Shown: positions 25,105-35,004, numbered from the stretch's first letter. The stretch is 64,000 nucleotides of DNA from Butyribacter intestini (GCA_001414325.1 LLKB01000005.1:62001-126000), one strand, 5' to 3'. The notes: generated by a model not told the origin, from the sequence alone. Numbers and translations: made by a program.

Positions 25105-25139
25105 TAAAACCCACCAGACAAATCAATGTCTGGTGGGTT
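25105..25139 (-). terminator. Terminator of the Na+ pump operon and intron target
   Basis: AACCCACCAGAC and GTCTGGTGGGTT form a perfect 12-base stem. On the minus strand it is followed by TT, an A and then the intron. It is about 140 bases after the last gene of the operon (stop at 25276). Confidence 0.9.
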
Positions 25140-25275
25140 ATTTATAATTAGATTGAAATATACAATCTTTAGACACTTATTACGAAGTTTCGCAGAAACT
25201 TCTAAAATGAAATCTTCAGATATATTTAACGAAGTTTCACAGAAACCTCTAAGATGAAATCTTTGATTTCATCAT

Positions 25276-26691
25276 TTATACCGGATAAGCCTTGTTCTCT
25301 GTATCCGCTGCTGAAGCATCTACCTTATTCTGCTGAGCTTCTCTGTACTTGAAGAACTCTGTAGCAACCTGTGGGAATAATGCATATGAAAGCACATCCT
25401 CGTCCTGCTGCTTGTACTGAGCCATCTCTTTCTCGATATCAGCAAGCTGTGGCTTGATGAGATCTGCCGGACGGCAAGTGATAACTTTTGCATCATCACC
25501 AAGACATTTCTTCTGTACTTCAGGGTTAAACGGCTTAACTGTCTGTCCAAACTCACCTGATAGGAGTTTCTTAGACTCTTTAGTTACCATCTTGTATCTC
25601 TCACCTGATACTACATTAAGTACAGCCTGTGTACCAACGATCTGTGATGAAGGTGTAACAAGTGGAGGCTCACCAAAGTCTTTACGAACTCTTGGCACTT
25701 CCTCAAGCACCTGCTCATACTTGTCTTCCTGTCCCATTTCTTTAAGCTGTGATACAAGGTTGCTTAACATTCCACCAGGAACCTGATAACGAAGTGTCTG
25801 AATATTAACACCGAGAACCTTTGTATTCATAAGACCGCTCTTAAGTGCCTCCTCACGCATTGGACGGAAGTAATCAGCTATCTCTGCAAGTTTTGTCTGA
25901 TCAAGACCTGTATCATAAGGAGTTCCCTTAAATGCCTCAACCATAACTTCTGTTGCTGGCTGGCTTGTTCCCATTGAGAATGGAGACATAGCAGTATCGA
26001 TAATGTCACATCCTGCTTCTACGGCTTTCATGTAAGTCATTGAAGCAACACCTGATGTGTAATGTGTATGAAGATCGATTGGAATACTTACTGACTCTTT
26101 AAGTGCCTGAACAAGCTCTGTAGCCTTTGCCGGAACTAAAAGACCAGCCATATCTTTAATACAAAGTGATTTAGCACCCATATCCTCAATCTGTTTTGCC
26201 ATATCTTTCCAATAATCAAGTGTATAAGCATCACCTAATGTATAAGAAAGTGCAATCTGTGCATGACCGTTTTCTTTGTTTGCTGCATTAACTGCTGTCT
26301 TAAGGTTTCTAAGGTCATTAAGACAGTCAAAAATACGGATAATGTCAATACCGTTTGCGATTGATTTCTGTACGAAATATTCTACAACATCATCTGCGTA
26401 ATGATTATAACCCAAGATGTTCTGACCTCTGAATAACATCTGAAGTTTTGTATTTTTAAATCCGGCTCTTAATTTACGAAGTCTCTCCCATGGATCTTCC
26501 TTAAGGAAACGAAGTGAAGCATCAAATGTTGCACCACCCCAGCACTCTACTGCATGGTAGCCTACCTGATCCATTTTATCTACTATTGGAAGCATCTGCT
26601 CTGTTGTCATACGAGTGGCAATAAGAGACTGATGCGCATCACGGAGAACTGTTTCCGTAATCTTTAATGGTTTCTTTTCTAAATCTGCCAT
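25276..26691 (-). CDS. oadA: Oxaloacetate decarboxylase alpha / pyruvate carboxylase subunit B-type carboxyltransferase
   Basis: 471 residues from the ATG at 26691, with AGGAGG 6 bases upstream. TIM-barrel carboxyltransferase that moves CO2 between oxaloacetate/pyruvate and biotin. Landmarks: ETVLRDAHQSLIATRM (metal Asp), ECWGGATFDASLRFL, SLCIKDMAGL (catalytic Lys) and DLHTHYTSG (metal His pair). The conserved C-terminal PYC_OADA helix domain runs to about residue 450. The usual fused biotin domain is missing; a separate biotin protein lies three genes upstream in the operon. The gene ends the operon, and its terminator is where the intron inserted. Confidence 0.9.
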   Translation of the reverse strand: MADLEKKPLKITETVLRDAHQSLIATRMTTEQMLPIVDKMDQVGYHAVECWGGATFDASLRFLKEDPWERLRKLRAGFKNTKLQMLFRGQNILGYNHYADDVVEYFVQKSIANGIDIIRIFDCLNDLRNLKTAVNAANKENGHAQIALSYTLGDAYTLDYWKDMAKQIEDMGAKSLCIKDMAGLLVPAKATELVQALKESVSIPIDLHTHYTSGVASMTYMKAVEAGCDIIDTAMSPFSMGTSQPATEVMVEAFKGTPYDTGLDQTKLAEIADYFRPMREEALKSGLMNTKVLGVNIQTLRYQVPGGMLSNLVSQLKEMGQEDKYEQVLEEVPRVRKDFGEPPLVTPSSQIVGTQAVLNVVSGERYKMVTKESKKLLSGEFGQTVKPFNPEVQKKCLGDDAKVITCRPADLIKPQLADIEKEMAQYKQQDEDVLSYALFPQVATEFFKYREAQQNKVDASAADTENKAYPV

Positions 26692-26713
26692 GATAATCCT
26701 CCTATATTTTAGT

Positions 26714-26728
26714 ATGTACTCTCGGTAT
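26714..26728 (-). promoter_or_regulatory. Leader motif shared with the rluF leader
   Basis: ATACCGAGAGTACAT (minus strand) lies about 23 bases before the oadA start. The same 15 bases occur 23 bases before the start at 48284, and both genes share GGAGGATTATCATG. Confidence 0.4.
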
Positions 26729-26880
26729 CTTCTCAAAACGAGTCATTTCGGCTGGATTTCCGATATACTGTTTCCATTTTCTCGTCGTACACACCGTGTA
26801 CGAACTGTAAAAATGTCATTGTATATCAAAAATCCATCTTGAAATTCTTCGTTCAGAAGATTCCAAGAATACATTAGTGT

Positions 26881-28029
26881 TTAAATTCCGAATATTGCCA
26901 TAAATACACCGGCAGCAACCGCTGTACCGATAACACCGGCAACATTTGGTCCCATCGCATGCATGAGAAGGAAGTTTGTCGGATCTGCCTCCGCACCGAC
27001 CTTCTGTGAAACTCTGGCAGCCATAGGAACGGCTGATACACCTGCTGAACCAATCAGTGGGTTTACCTTTCCGTGTGTAACCTTACACATAACTTTTCCG
27101 AAAAGTACTCCTGCTGCTGTACCTACACAGAATGCGATAAGTCCAAGTGCAACAATCTTTAATGTAGTTACTTTAAGGAATGCTTCTGCACTTGTTGAAG
27201 CTCCTACTGATGTACCAAGTAAGATAACTACGATATACATAAGAGCATTTGAAGCTGTCTCTGCGAGCTGTTTAACTACTCCTGACTCTTTAAAGAGGTT
27301 ACCAAGCATAAGCATACCTACAAGAGGAGCTGTTGTTGGAAGGAGAAGACAAACAATAATCGTAACGATGATTGGGAATAATATCTTCTCAAGCTTTGAT
27401 ACCGGACGAAGCTGAGACATTTTAATCTTACGCTCGTCTTCTGTTGTGAAAAGCTTCATAATAGGAGGCTGAATGATAGGCACGAGTGACATATAAGAAT
27501 AAGCTGCCACTGCAATAGGTCCCATGTACTCAGTCTGCTTTAATTTACCACAAAGGAAAATTGATGTAGGACCATCAGCTCCACCAATGATTGATATTGC
27601 TGCGGCTGCCTTATCATTGAATCCTAAAAGGATAGCAATAAGGTATGCTGAGAAAATACCAAACTGTGCTGCAGCTCCGAGAAGGAAACTTGCAGGGTTT
27701 GCAATAAGTGGTCCGAAATCTGTCAATGCACCTACACCCAAGAAAATAAGTGAAGGCAATATACTCCATTCATCAAGTATATAGAAATAATGTAATAATC
27801 CTCCGACACCATTTGATGTACTATCAGGATCTGCCATGATATCAGGATAAATATTTACAAGAATCATACCAAATGCGATAGGTACCAACAATAATGGTTC
27901 GTATCCTTTTTTAATCGCTAAATAGAGAAAGATACAGCCAACCACGATCATAAGGTAATTTCCTAATGTAAGTGATGTAAACGCGGTCTGACCTGCAAGA
28001 TTCTCAAGCGTTGTAATAACGTAATCCAA
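26881..28029 (-). CDS. oadB: Na+-pumping decarboxylase beta subunit (OadB/MmdB/GcdB family)
   Basis: 382 residues with about nine or ten membrane spans. A TTG at 28029 follows AGGAGGGACTGACT. This subunit decarboxylates carboxybiotin and drives Na+ out of the cell. Signature segments are [26 protein letters not shown] (carries the essential Asp) and GNLFKESGV, with [17 protein letters not shown] near the end. It lies 12 bases after the biotin protein. Beta subunits of oxaloacetate, methylmalonyl-CoA and glutaconyl-CoA decarboxylases are alike, so this protein does not settle the substrate. Confidence 0.92.
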   Translation of the reverse strand: MDYVITTLENLAGQTAFTSLTLGNYLMIVVGCIFLYLAIKKGYEPLLLVPIAFGMILVNIYPDIMADPDSTSNGVGGLLHYFYILDEWSILPSLIFLGVGALTDFGPLIANPASFLLGAAAQFGIFSAYLIAILLGFNDKAAAAISIIGGADGPTSIFLCGKLKQTEYMGPIAVAAYSYMSLVPIIQPPIMKLFTTEDERKIKMSQLRPVSKLEKILFPIIVTIIVCLLLPTTAPLVGMLMLGNLFKESGVVKQLAETASNALMYIVVILLGTSVGASTSAEAFLKVTTLKIVALGLIAFCVGTAAGVLFGKVMCKVTHGKVNPLIGSAGVSAVPMAARVSQKVGAEADPTNFLLMHAMGPNVAGVIGTAVAAGVFMAIFGI

Positions 28030-28041
28030 AGTCAGTCCCTC

Positions 28042-28410
28042 CTAGTTTAATGTTGCAAGTACTGCTCCTGCTTCTACTGAATCTCCTGCTGCTACATTGA
28101 TACTTGCTACTGTACCATCCTGTGGTGCAACTACTTCATTCTCCATCTTCATAGCTTCAAGAATCATGATGACATCACCTTTCTTTACAGCCTGTCCTGC
28201 TGAAGCCTTAACTGATAAAATCTTACCAGGCATTGGTGCATTTACCTTAACTGAACCTGCTGCTCCTGCCGGTGCTGCTGCCTTTGGTGCTGCTTTAGGA
28301 GCCGCCTTTGGTGCTGCTGCCTTTGGTGCTGAAGCTGCTGAGCCTGCTGCTCCTTCCTCTACTGTTACATCATAAACAGTACCATTTACGGTAATTGTAT
28401 AATTTTTCAT
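28042..28410 (-). CDS. Biotin carrier protein of the decarboxylase
   Basis: 122 residues from the ATG at 28410, preceded by GGAGG. Residues 1-20 (MKNYTITVNGTVYDVTVEEG) are the short domain that docks on the complex. An Ala/Pro/Lys linker follows (APKAAPKAAPKAAAPAG), and the biotinyl domain covers about 50-122. The biotin Lys is in ILEAMKMENEV. It carries carboxyl groups from the carboxyltransferase(s) to OadB. It stands between the delta and beta subunit genes. Confidence 0.92.
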   Translation of the reverse strand: MKNYTITVNGTVYDVTVEEGAAGSAASAPKAAAPKAAPKAAPKAAAPAGAAGSVKVNAPMPGKILSVKASAGQAVKKGDVIMILEAMKMENEVVAPQDGTVASINVAAGDSVEAGAVLATLN

Positions 28411-28434
28411 GAATTTGTCCTCCATTTAATTTAC

Positions 28435-29151
28435 TTATCTTCTAATAATTGAACGAATAACAAGACCGTCTGCTGACTCTGTCTCACTTGCTGCTGCAAT
28501 TGCTGCTGTAATAACTGCCACAAGTTCAAGGTCATCAACAAGATTTTCTTCTTCAACGACAGGTGCTGCCTCTACAACAGGCTCTGCCTTAACTTCCTCT
28601 TTCTTTGCACCATTCTGGAAATTGCCAATGTGTTTAAACTGTGCAATAATAATTGCTATAAATATAAGAACCGCAAATACTATAGCCATACTAAGAACCG
28701 TATTAAGTCCTGCTTTAGCCATCTTGTCTCCAAGACTCTTATATTCTTCTACTTTCCAAGAAGATGTCTGACCCTTTTCATCATATGTCACGGAAAAAAT
28801 AAGTTTCTTTCCTGATGAAGTCGTATATGTCTCTACAACTGTTGCAGAATCACTGCTGATAGTGAAATCAGTATCAACCTTAGTTCCCTGCTTTCCATAC
28901 TTTTTCTTAAGCTGTATAGACTCTTTATACTGATTAACCGTGTCCTCGTCAACTTCTGTTGACTGCTCTTTCATAGATTTAACTGCACTCTCAAAATCAT
29001 AACTAAACCAACTTGTTACAAACGAATCTGCGTTTGTTTCAAGTGTTTTCTTGTTAAAATTTTTGTTGGTCTTTGTAAGACTAAGACTACAGCCTGCCAT
29101 CATCAGAATACATGACACGATACAAAAAATTAAACATAATTTCTTCTTCAT
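28435..29151 (-). CDS. Lipoprotein-type decarboxylase delta subunit (OadG-like)
   Basis: 238 residues. It begins as a lipoprotein: MKKKLCLIFCIVSC, then MMAGC with the lipid Cys at about residue 21. Residues about 30-135 form an extracellular domain of DUF3887-like shape (NADSFVTSWFSYDFESAVKS to VTYDEKGQTSSW). A membrane span follows at about 150-170 (NTVLSMAIVFAVLIFIAIII), then an acidic linker and a short tail ending ADGLVIRSIIRR. The span plus tail is the OadG pattern. Typical OadG is only 80-120 residues, so the outer domain is a clear addition. Confidence 0.8.
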   Translation of the reverse strand: MKKKLCLIFCIVSCILMMAGCSLSLTKTNKNFNKKTLETNADSFVTSWFSYDFESAVKSMKEQSTEVDEDTVNQYKESIQLKKKYGKQGTKVDTDFTISSDSATVVETYTTSSGKKLIFSVTYDEKGQTSSWKVEEYKSLGDKMAKAGLNTVLSMAIVFAVLIFIAIIIAQFKHIGNFQNGAKKEEVKAEPVVEAAPVVEEENLVDDLELVAVITAAIAAASETESADGLVIRSIIRR

Positions 29152-29165
29152 ATAACGCTCCTTAC

Positions 29166-30599
29166 TTAGATGGTTCCATGTTTTTTGCCAATAGGATATT
29201 CGCTTTTTGTAAACAGCATCTCAAAAGCAAATAAAAGCTGCTTTCTTGCAGATTCAGGAGCGATAACAGAATCTATATATCCTCTTGCTGCTGCTGCCTC
29301 AGTACCTGACTGAGTCTCAAACTCTGCTGCCTTTGCAGCCACATCTGCATCTTTGTCATCAGCATACATTATCTTAGCTGCGACATCTGCATCCATCATT
29401 CCAACCTTAGCATCAGGAAGTGCAAATACCATATCTGCACCGATATGCTTAGAATTCATTGCAACATATGCACTTCCGTAAGCATTTCCGGTGATAAGAT
29501 TAACCTTAGGTACATCTGCCTCTGCAAATGCATTTGTAAGTTTTGCAACTGCACCTGCGATAGTTATCTCTTCGTCAACTGTTGTGGCAAAACCTTCAAC
29601 ATTTGTAAGTGTAAGTACAGGAATGTTAAATGCATCACATTTCTTAACAAAAGCTGCTGCTTTCTCACAACCTGCTGTTGTAAGACGTGCATCATATTTT
29701 GCTACTGTCTTTCCGTTTTCATCGAACTCAGCAGTTCTGTTTGCAACTGCACCTACAGTCATACCGTCAAGACAAATGAAGCCTGTAACCATCTCTTTTG
29801 CATAACCTGCTTTTTCCTCAAGGAAGAAATTGTTGTCTCCGAGGTCTGCAAGTGCAACCGCCGGGTCTGCAGCCTCTGCTGCAAATGCATCAACAACACG
29901 GTTAAGGTCATCCATACATTCATCTGAAATACCTGTTTCATTATTATTCTGTGGAAGAATAGTGATAAGTTCTCTCACACTGTTAAGAACTTCTTCCTCT
30001 CCCTCGATAACAAAATCAACTGTTGAAGCAGTCTTCTGGAACTTAGCTGATGCAGTATCAAGTTTATCTGCATAATTTCCATCAAGTGTATTTGGTGAAT
30101 TCACAAAAAGTTTTGCGTTCTTTTCTTCCATGAATGTAAAGTCACTCATAGCTGCAAGAACTGCCACACCACCACCACAGTTTCCAAAAACAGCACTTAT
30201 CTGTGGAACTATTCCTGATGCGTCAGATTTAACTTTGTAAATCTTTCCAAATCCTGCAAGTGCGTCCGTTGACTCCTGAAGACGCATACCTGCACAGTCA
30301 ATAAGACCGATAACAGGTACTCCTGTTTTCATAGCAAGCTCATATACATGTGCAATCTTCTTTGCGTGCATCTCACCTATAGTACCATTCATTGCAGATG
30401 CATCCTGACTGTAGATATAGACAGGATTGTTCTGAATAAGTCCGTATCCTGTAATAACTCCATCAGCCGGTACTGACTTTTCCTGCATGTTAAAATCCGT
30501 ACTTCTCTTTGTAATCATAGCACCAATTTCAACAAAACTGTTCTCGTCAACTAAAGTCTCAATACGAGCTTTTGCTGACAAAGCATTTGTGTTACTCAT
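29166..30599 (-). CDS. Acyl-CoA carboxyltransferase subunit (MmdA-like)
   Basis: 477 residues, GGAGG before the ATG. Two crotonase-like halves of a carboxyltransferase are present: the N half with SVPADGVITGYGLIQ, MRLQESTDALAG and FGNCGGGVAVLAAMSDF, and the C half with PVLTLTNVEGFATTVDEE and NAYGSAYVAMNSK. Such proteins transfer carboxyl groups between biotin and an acyl-CoA such as methylmalonyl-CoA. It is a little shorter than the usual 510. It is first in the operon with OadG, biotin carrier, OadB and OadA. Which acyl-CoA it uses cannot be read from the sequence. Confidence 0.88.
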   Translation of the reverse strand: MSNTNALSAKARIETLVDENSFVEIGAMITKRSTDFNMQEKSVPADGVITGYGLIQNNPVYIYSQDASAMNGTIGEMHAKKIAHVYELAMKTGVPVIGLIDCAGMRLQESTDALAGFGKIYKVKSDASGIVPQISAVFGNCGGGVAVLAAMSDFTFMEEKNAKLFVNSPNTLDGNYADKLDTASAKFQKTASTVDFVIEGEEEVLNSVRELITILPQNNNETGISDECMDDLNRVVDAFAAEAADPAVALADLGDNNFFLEEKAGYAKEMVTGFICLDGMTVGAVANRTAEFDENGKTVAKYDARLTTAGCEKAAAFVKKCDAFNIPVLTLTNVEGFATTVDEEITIAGAVAKLTNAFAEADVPKVNLITGNAYGSAYVAMNSKHIGADMVFALPDAKVGMMDADVAAKIMYADDKDADVAAKAAEFETQSGTEAAAARGYIDSVIAPESARKQLLFAFEMLFTKSEYPIGKKHGTI

Positions 30600-30795
30600 G
30601 TTCAGCCCTCCAATAATAGTAGAATATATTTGGTAAATCTAATTTATGAAAGTAAATACAACTTCCATAAAATTAAACAAATTTACACCAATGATAAGTT
30701 TATTACTTTTATGCAAAAATATCAACCTTTTTTTAGCATTTCTACCAAAAAAATTGCATATCATTACATATAAAAATAATAGGACATTTTTTAAT

Positions 30796-32049
30796 ATGCC
30801 AAAAAAAATAAGTTTATTTATATGTTTACTAAGTCTTCTGATTACCGGTATCTCATCATATAAAGCTTCCTGCCATTTTCTTAACGATACATATTTCTTG
30901 GATACCCCCCTCTCTGATACAACAAACTGCGTTATCAAAAAAATATCCGCTTCTGAAAGTGGCATCAAAAGCTTTTCAAAAACTCCGTCAGGACTTTACT
31001 CAACCGCCTGCTGCGTTATTGAAAAAGACAGCAAACAGATATTGTATGAAAAAAACAGCAGCAAAAAACTTCCGATGGCAAGCACTACAAAGATAATGAC
31101 CTGCATACTGGCACTTGAAAAAGGCAGTCCGAAAGATATAGTAACTGTTTCAAAATATGCCGCATCAATGCCTGATGTACAACTCAATATGCAAAGCGGT
31201 GAACAGTTCAGGCTTGCCGACCTTCTCTACTCTCTTATGCTTGAATCACATAATGATACCGCTGTTGCGATAGCTGAGCATATCGGCGGCTCGGTAAAAG
31301 GCTTTGCAAAGCTAATGAACCAAAAAGCCGCTGAACTCGGATGCAATAAGACACACTTTGTAACTCCTAACGGTCTTGACTCCGACAAGCATTATACCAC
31401 TGCATATGAACTCTGCCTGATAGCAGATTATGCGTTAAAAAACAGTGGTTTCAGAAAGATAATAACTACTCCTTCATACAGTTTTTCCAATATCAGCGGT
31501 TCTAAACAATACAGTGTCAATAATAAAGATGCTTTTCTGACGCATTATAACGGTGCCATAGGTGTAAAAACAGGATTTACCGGAAAAGCCGGTTACTGTT
31601 TCTGCGGTGCGGCAAAAAGAAAGAACACAACTCTTATCTCCGCCGTTCTCGCCTGCGGCTGGCCGCCAAACAAAACTTACAAGTGGAAAGACACCAAAAA
31701 ATTAATGGACTACGGTTTCAATAATTTTACAAAAGTAAATTTCAAACCTGAAAATAAAAATGTAAAGATATTCGTAAAAGGCGGTCAGTCCCCATACACA
31801 TATGTAAAACTTAAAGATAATTCATGTAAACTCATGCTGTCCTCCTCGGATACCGTCACCTACAAGATAAAGCTGCCAAGAACACTTGACGCACCGGTAT
31901 CAAAAAACAGCATAATTGGCTATGTAAAACTTTTTATCAACAACAAACTATACCATCAGACTCCTCTTAGAACTGAAAATTCAGTAAAAGCAGTTGACAT
32001 AAATTATATAAGGTACATTCTCATTCACACATTGTGCGGCATATCGTAA
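30796..32049 (+). CDS. D-alanyl-D-alanine carboxypeptidase (PBP5/DacF type)
   Basis: 417 residues. I chose the ATG at 30796 because it gives a clean signal peptide (MPKKISLFICLLSLLITG) and has AGGA 11 bases upstream; the frame opens 50 codons earlier. The peptidase S11 motifs are complete: SXXK in MASTTKIMTCI, SXN in LESHNDTAV, and KTG in GVKTGFTGKAG. It trims the terminal D-Ala of peptidoglycan stem peptides outside the membrane. A C-terminal beta domain follows (about 300-390). It is divergent from the decarboxylase operon. Confidence 0.92.
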   Translation: MPKKISLFICLLSLLITGISSYKASCHFLNDTYFLDTPLSDTTNCVIKKISASESGIKSFSKTPSGLYSTACCVIEKDSKQILYEKNSSKKLPMASTTKIMTCILALEKGSPKDIVTVSKYAASMPDVQLNMQSGEQFRLADLLYSLMLESHNDTAVAIAEHIGGSVKGFAKLMNQKAAELGCNKTHFVTPNGLDSDKHYTTAYELCLIADYALKNSGFRKIITTPSYSFSNISGSKQYSVNNKDAFLTHYNGAIGVKTGFTGKAGYCFCGAAKRKNTTLISAVLACGWPPNKTYKWKDTKKLMDYGFNNFTKVNFKPENKNVKIFVKGGQSPYTYVKLKDNSCKLMLSSSDTVTYKIKLPRTLDAPVSKNSIIGYVKLFINNKLYHQTPLRTENSVKAVDINYIRYILIHTLCGIS

Positions 32050-32070
32050 AATAATCCGGCTGCTGCCACT

Positions 32071-32811
32071 TTACTGCAGAACTGCTCCTAAGAAATCTCC
32101 ATTTTGAGCCAGCTCTACTGCTGCACATATCCTTTTGTGTATAATTGAAGATATCTCAACAGATTTTTTATCTTTATATTCATCGTACAACATAGGTTTT
32201 AGATAAAAAACTTCTGTTTTTACTTTTCTAAGACTCCAAAGGTCAAAAACTTTCCATGAATCAACTATTGCAACCGGCACTATTGGAGCCTTAGCTTTCA
32301 TTGCACACTTAAAGGCTCCCGGTTTAAATTCATCAACATAGTTTCCATTCCGGTGCTCATAGCCTCCCGATGGAAAAATAATAAACTTCCGCCCTTCTTT
32401 TACTTCCCGGGTCACCTCTTTTATTATCCCTGCTGCCTGTTTTAAATTGTCAATTTTAAGTCTTTTCCCCTCGACAAGGTCAATAAACTGTTTGACTAAA
32501 GGACCATGGCTTCTCGCATCATCCATCACAACCGAGCAGGGTTTATCATGTGTATGCATTATTCCAAGTGCATCATACTTACCCTGATGGTTTGAAAACA
32601 TGACATATCCGCCCTCCTTAGGCAGGTTTTCCATTCCAAAACCCTCTGTAGTTATACGCCCTGTTTTTTTCATAAGATTTATCGCATACCTGTCATATTC
32701 ATACCGGAACTGTTCAGAATATTTTTCAGGATGCCTTGAATAATATCCCATCTTTGGAATCATCCATGCTCTATATAAATTACCTGCTATCACATAAATA
32801 AATCTCAACAA
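32071..32811 (-). CDS. Lysophospholipid acyltransferase family protein (PlsC-like)
   Basis: 246 residues, from a TTG at 32811 behind AAGGTGAAG. It has the HX4D acyltransferase motif in SNHQGKYDALG (about residues 74-84) and FPSGGYEHRNG in place of the more usual FPEGTRS, so the second motif is unusual. A first hydrophobic stretch (LRFIYVIAGNLYRAW) anchors it. It probably adds a fatty acid to a lysophosphatidate-like lipid at the inner membrane face. It converges on the carboxypeptidase gene with 21 bases between them. Confidence 0.8.
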   Translation of the reverse strand: MLRFIYVIAGNLYRAWMIPKMGYYSRHPEKYSEQFRYEYDRYAINLMKKTGRITTEGFGMENLPKEGGYVMFSNHQGKYDALGIMHTHDKPCSVVMDDARSHGPLVKQFIDLVEGKRLKIDNLKQAAGIIKEVTREVKEGRKFIIFPSGGYEHRNGNYVDEFKPGAFKCAMKAKAPIVPVAIVDSWKVFDLWSLRKVKTEVFYLKPMLYDEYKDKKSVEISSIIHKRICAAVELAQNGDFLGAVLQ

Positions 32812-33219
32812 AATACTTCACCTTTTCTTTATTAATATCGCTTTTTCATCTTCCCGTATATGATATTTATAACTCCCGAACCACTATCGAGAATAGCAAC
32901 CAAAAATCCGCAATATACAGTAACATAATTTGAAAAAATTTACAACTGCTATTTTTTATAATCCTGCAACGGCGGTCTAACTGTTACCGTTTCCTCTATA
33001 TCATGTTTCTTCTTGAATAATAAGCAGTTTTTGTTTAAAATATAGCTTAAATATAAAATACAGATAATTGCAAAACTAATCATGTTATATTAATTACATC
33101 ATATTGGGTTCAAAAAATATTTTCCCTCTAACGCAATGGATAACTATCTATTGCATCATAATATGCCATAACGGTTTTGCAGACACATATCTAAAAATAA
33201 TGAAATGAGGTTATTATAA
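32812..33219. other. Long intergenic region before rqcH
   Basis: 408 bases without a supported gene. A+T rich. It includes an imperfect inverted repeat near 33135-33156 (GCAATGGATA and TATCTATTGC), which may be an operator or part of the rqcH promoter. A GAGG ribosome site is at its end. Confidence 0.4.
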
Positions 33220-35004
33220 ATGGCACTTGACGGAATCGTTATATCAAGTCTTGTTGATGAACTTGACACAAATATTACAGGCGGTCGTATCACAAAGATA
33301 GCCCAGCCTGAAAAAGACGAACTTTTACTTACCATAAAACGAAGTACGCAGGATGAAAACGGCAAAACGGTACGAAGCACGAAAAGACTCACCATTTCGG
33401 TAAATCCAAGTCTTCCGCTTATATATCTCACCGATACGAACAAAACATCACCGCTCACGGCACCTACTTTCTGCATGGTACTAAGAAAGCACTTAAACAA
33501 CTGCGGTATTATTTCCGTATCACAGATGGGACTTGAGAGAGTTATAAAATTTGAACTTGAACATCTGAATGAAATGGGTGACCTTTGCAAAAAGTTTCTG
33601 TATGTCGAACTGATGGGTAAACACAGCAATATCATATTCTGTGATGACAACAATAAGATAATCGACAGTATAAAACATATATCACTTCTTGTAAGCTCAG
33701 TCAGGGAGGTACTTCCGGGCAGAGAATATTTTATTCCCGACACACAGCATAAATACGACCCATTTTCGATTACCGAGGAGGAGTTTATAAATAATGTACT
33801 CTCAAAGCCACTCACTCTCTCAAAAGCGGTATATACCTCAATAACAGGTTTTAGTCCGCTTATGGCAAACGAACTTATATACAGAGCATCTCTTTCTGAG
33901 AAAAACAACACTCAGGAATTAAGTGATATGGAAAAGCTGCATTTATATAGGAACTTTTCCGAGATGATGAATGACATATCAGAGAAAAAATTTACACCTG
34001 TTATCGCATTTAAAGACAGTATGCCTGCCGAATTTACAAGTCTTGAACTCTCAATGTATGAAAAGGATGACGCATACACGATAAAAAACTGCGACACTGT
34101 AAGCAGTATGCTTTTTGATTATTATGCAACAAAAGAAGTGATGAGCAGGATAAACCAGAAATCTGCCGACCTTAGAAAGATAACAAATACTCTTTTGGAG
34201 AGAAATTATAAAAAATATGACCTCCAGACAAAGCAGCTTAAAGACACTGAAAAGCGTGATAAATATAAGGTGTACGGCGAGCTTCTCACAACTTACGGCT
34301 ACGAATTAAAAGGCGGCGAAAAAAAGCTCACCTGTGAAAATTATTATACTGGCAAAGAGATAACAATACCTCTCGATGAAACAAAATCTGCCGTAGACAA
34401 TGCCAAAAAATATTTTGACAAATACGCAAAACTCAAAAGAACATTTGAGGCATTAAACATTCAGATAGCAGAGACAAAAGAAGAAATCGAACATTTAGAA
34501 TCAATAAGCAACTCACTTGATATTGCAAGACAGGACTCTGACCTCACCGCAATAAAGCGTGAACTGTCAGACTGTGGTTATATCAAGAAACATCACGAAA
34601 AAAATAAGGGCAGTAAAAACACCGGAAAAAGCAAACCTCTCCACTATATATCATCAGACGGCTTTGATATGTTTGTAGGAAAAAACAACTACCAGAATGA
34701 TGAGCTTACATTTAAAATTGCGACAGGAAATGACTGGTGGTTCCATGCAAAAGCAAATGCAGGCTCCCATGTAATTGTAAAAACAGATGGCAAAGAACTT
34801 CCCGACCGCACATTTGAAGAAGCTGCAAGACTCGCCGCACATTACTCAAAAGCATGCGAACAGGGCAAAGCTGAGATTGACTATATCCAGAAAAAACACA
34901 TCAAAAAACCAAACGGCAGCAAACCCGGATTTGTCGTTTACTACACAAACTATTCCATGACGATAAGCACTGACATAACAGGCATACAGGAGGTGACAGA
35001 ATAA
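33220..35004 (+). CDS. rqcH: Ribosome quality control protein RqcH (NFACT/FbpA family)
   Basis: 594 residues with GAGG before the ATG. The NFACT-N domain starts MALDGIVISSLVDELDTNIT, two helical coiled-coil blocks cover about 230-460, and the NFACT-R domain has NDWWFHAKANAGSHVIV near residue 505. RqcH binds stalled 50S-peptidyl-tRNA complexes and adds Ala tails for degradation; older names call it a fibronectin-binding protein. It overlaps the next start by one base (TAATG), so the two genes are coupled. Confidence 0.93.
   Translation: MALDGIVISSLVDELDTNITGGRITKIAQPEKDELLLTIKRSTQDENGKTVRSTKRLTISVNPSLPLIYLTDTNKTSPLTAPTFCMVLRKHLNNCGIISVSQMGLERVIKFELEHLNEMGDLCKKFLYVELMGKHSNIIFCDDNNKIIDSIKHISLLVSSVREVLPGREYFIPDTQHKYDPFSITEEEFINNVLSKPLTLSKAVYTSITGFSPLMANELIYRASLSEKNNTQELSDMEKLHLYRNFSEMMNDISEKKFTPVIAFKDSMPAEFTSLELSMYEKDDAYTIKNCDTVSSMLFDYYATKEVMSRINQKSADLRKITNTLLERNYKKYDLQTKQLKDTEKRDKYKVYGELLTTYGYELKGGEKKLTCENYYTGKEITIPLDETKSAVDNAKKYFDKYAKLKRTFEALNIQIAETKEEIEHLESISNSLDIARQDSDLTAIKRELSDCGYIKKHHEKNKGSKNTGKSKPLHYISSDGFDMFVGKNNYQNDELTFKIATGNDWWFHAKANAGSHVIVKTDGKELPDRTFEEAARLAAHYSKACEQGKAEIDYIQKKHIKKPNGSKPGFVVYYTNYSMTISTDITGIQEVTE

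Noticed and set aside
32812..33219. A riboswitch before rqcH
   Set aside because: No known aptamer core could be recognised, and only one imperfect inverted repeat is present.
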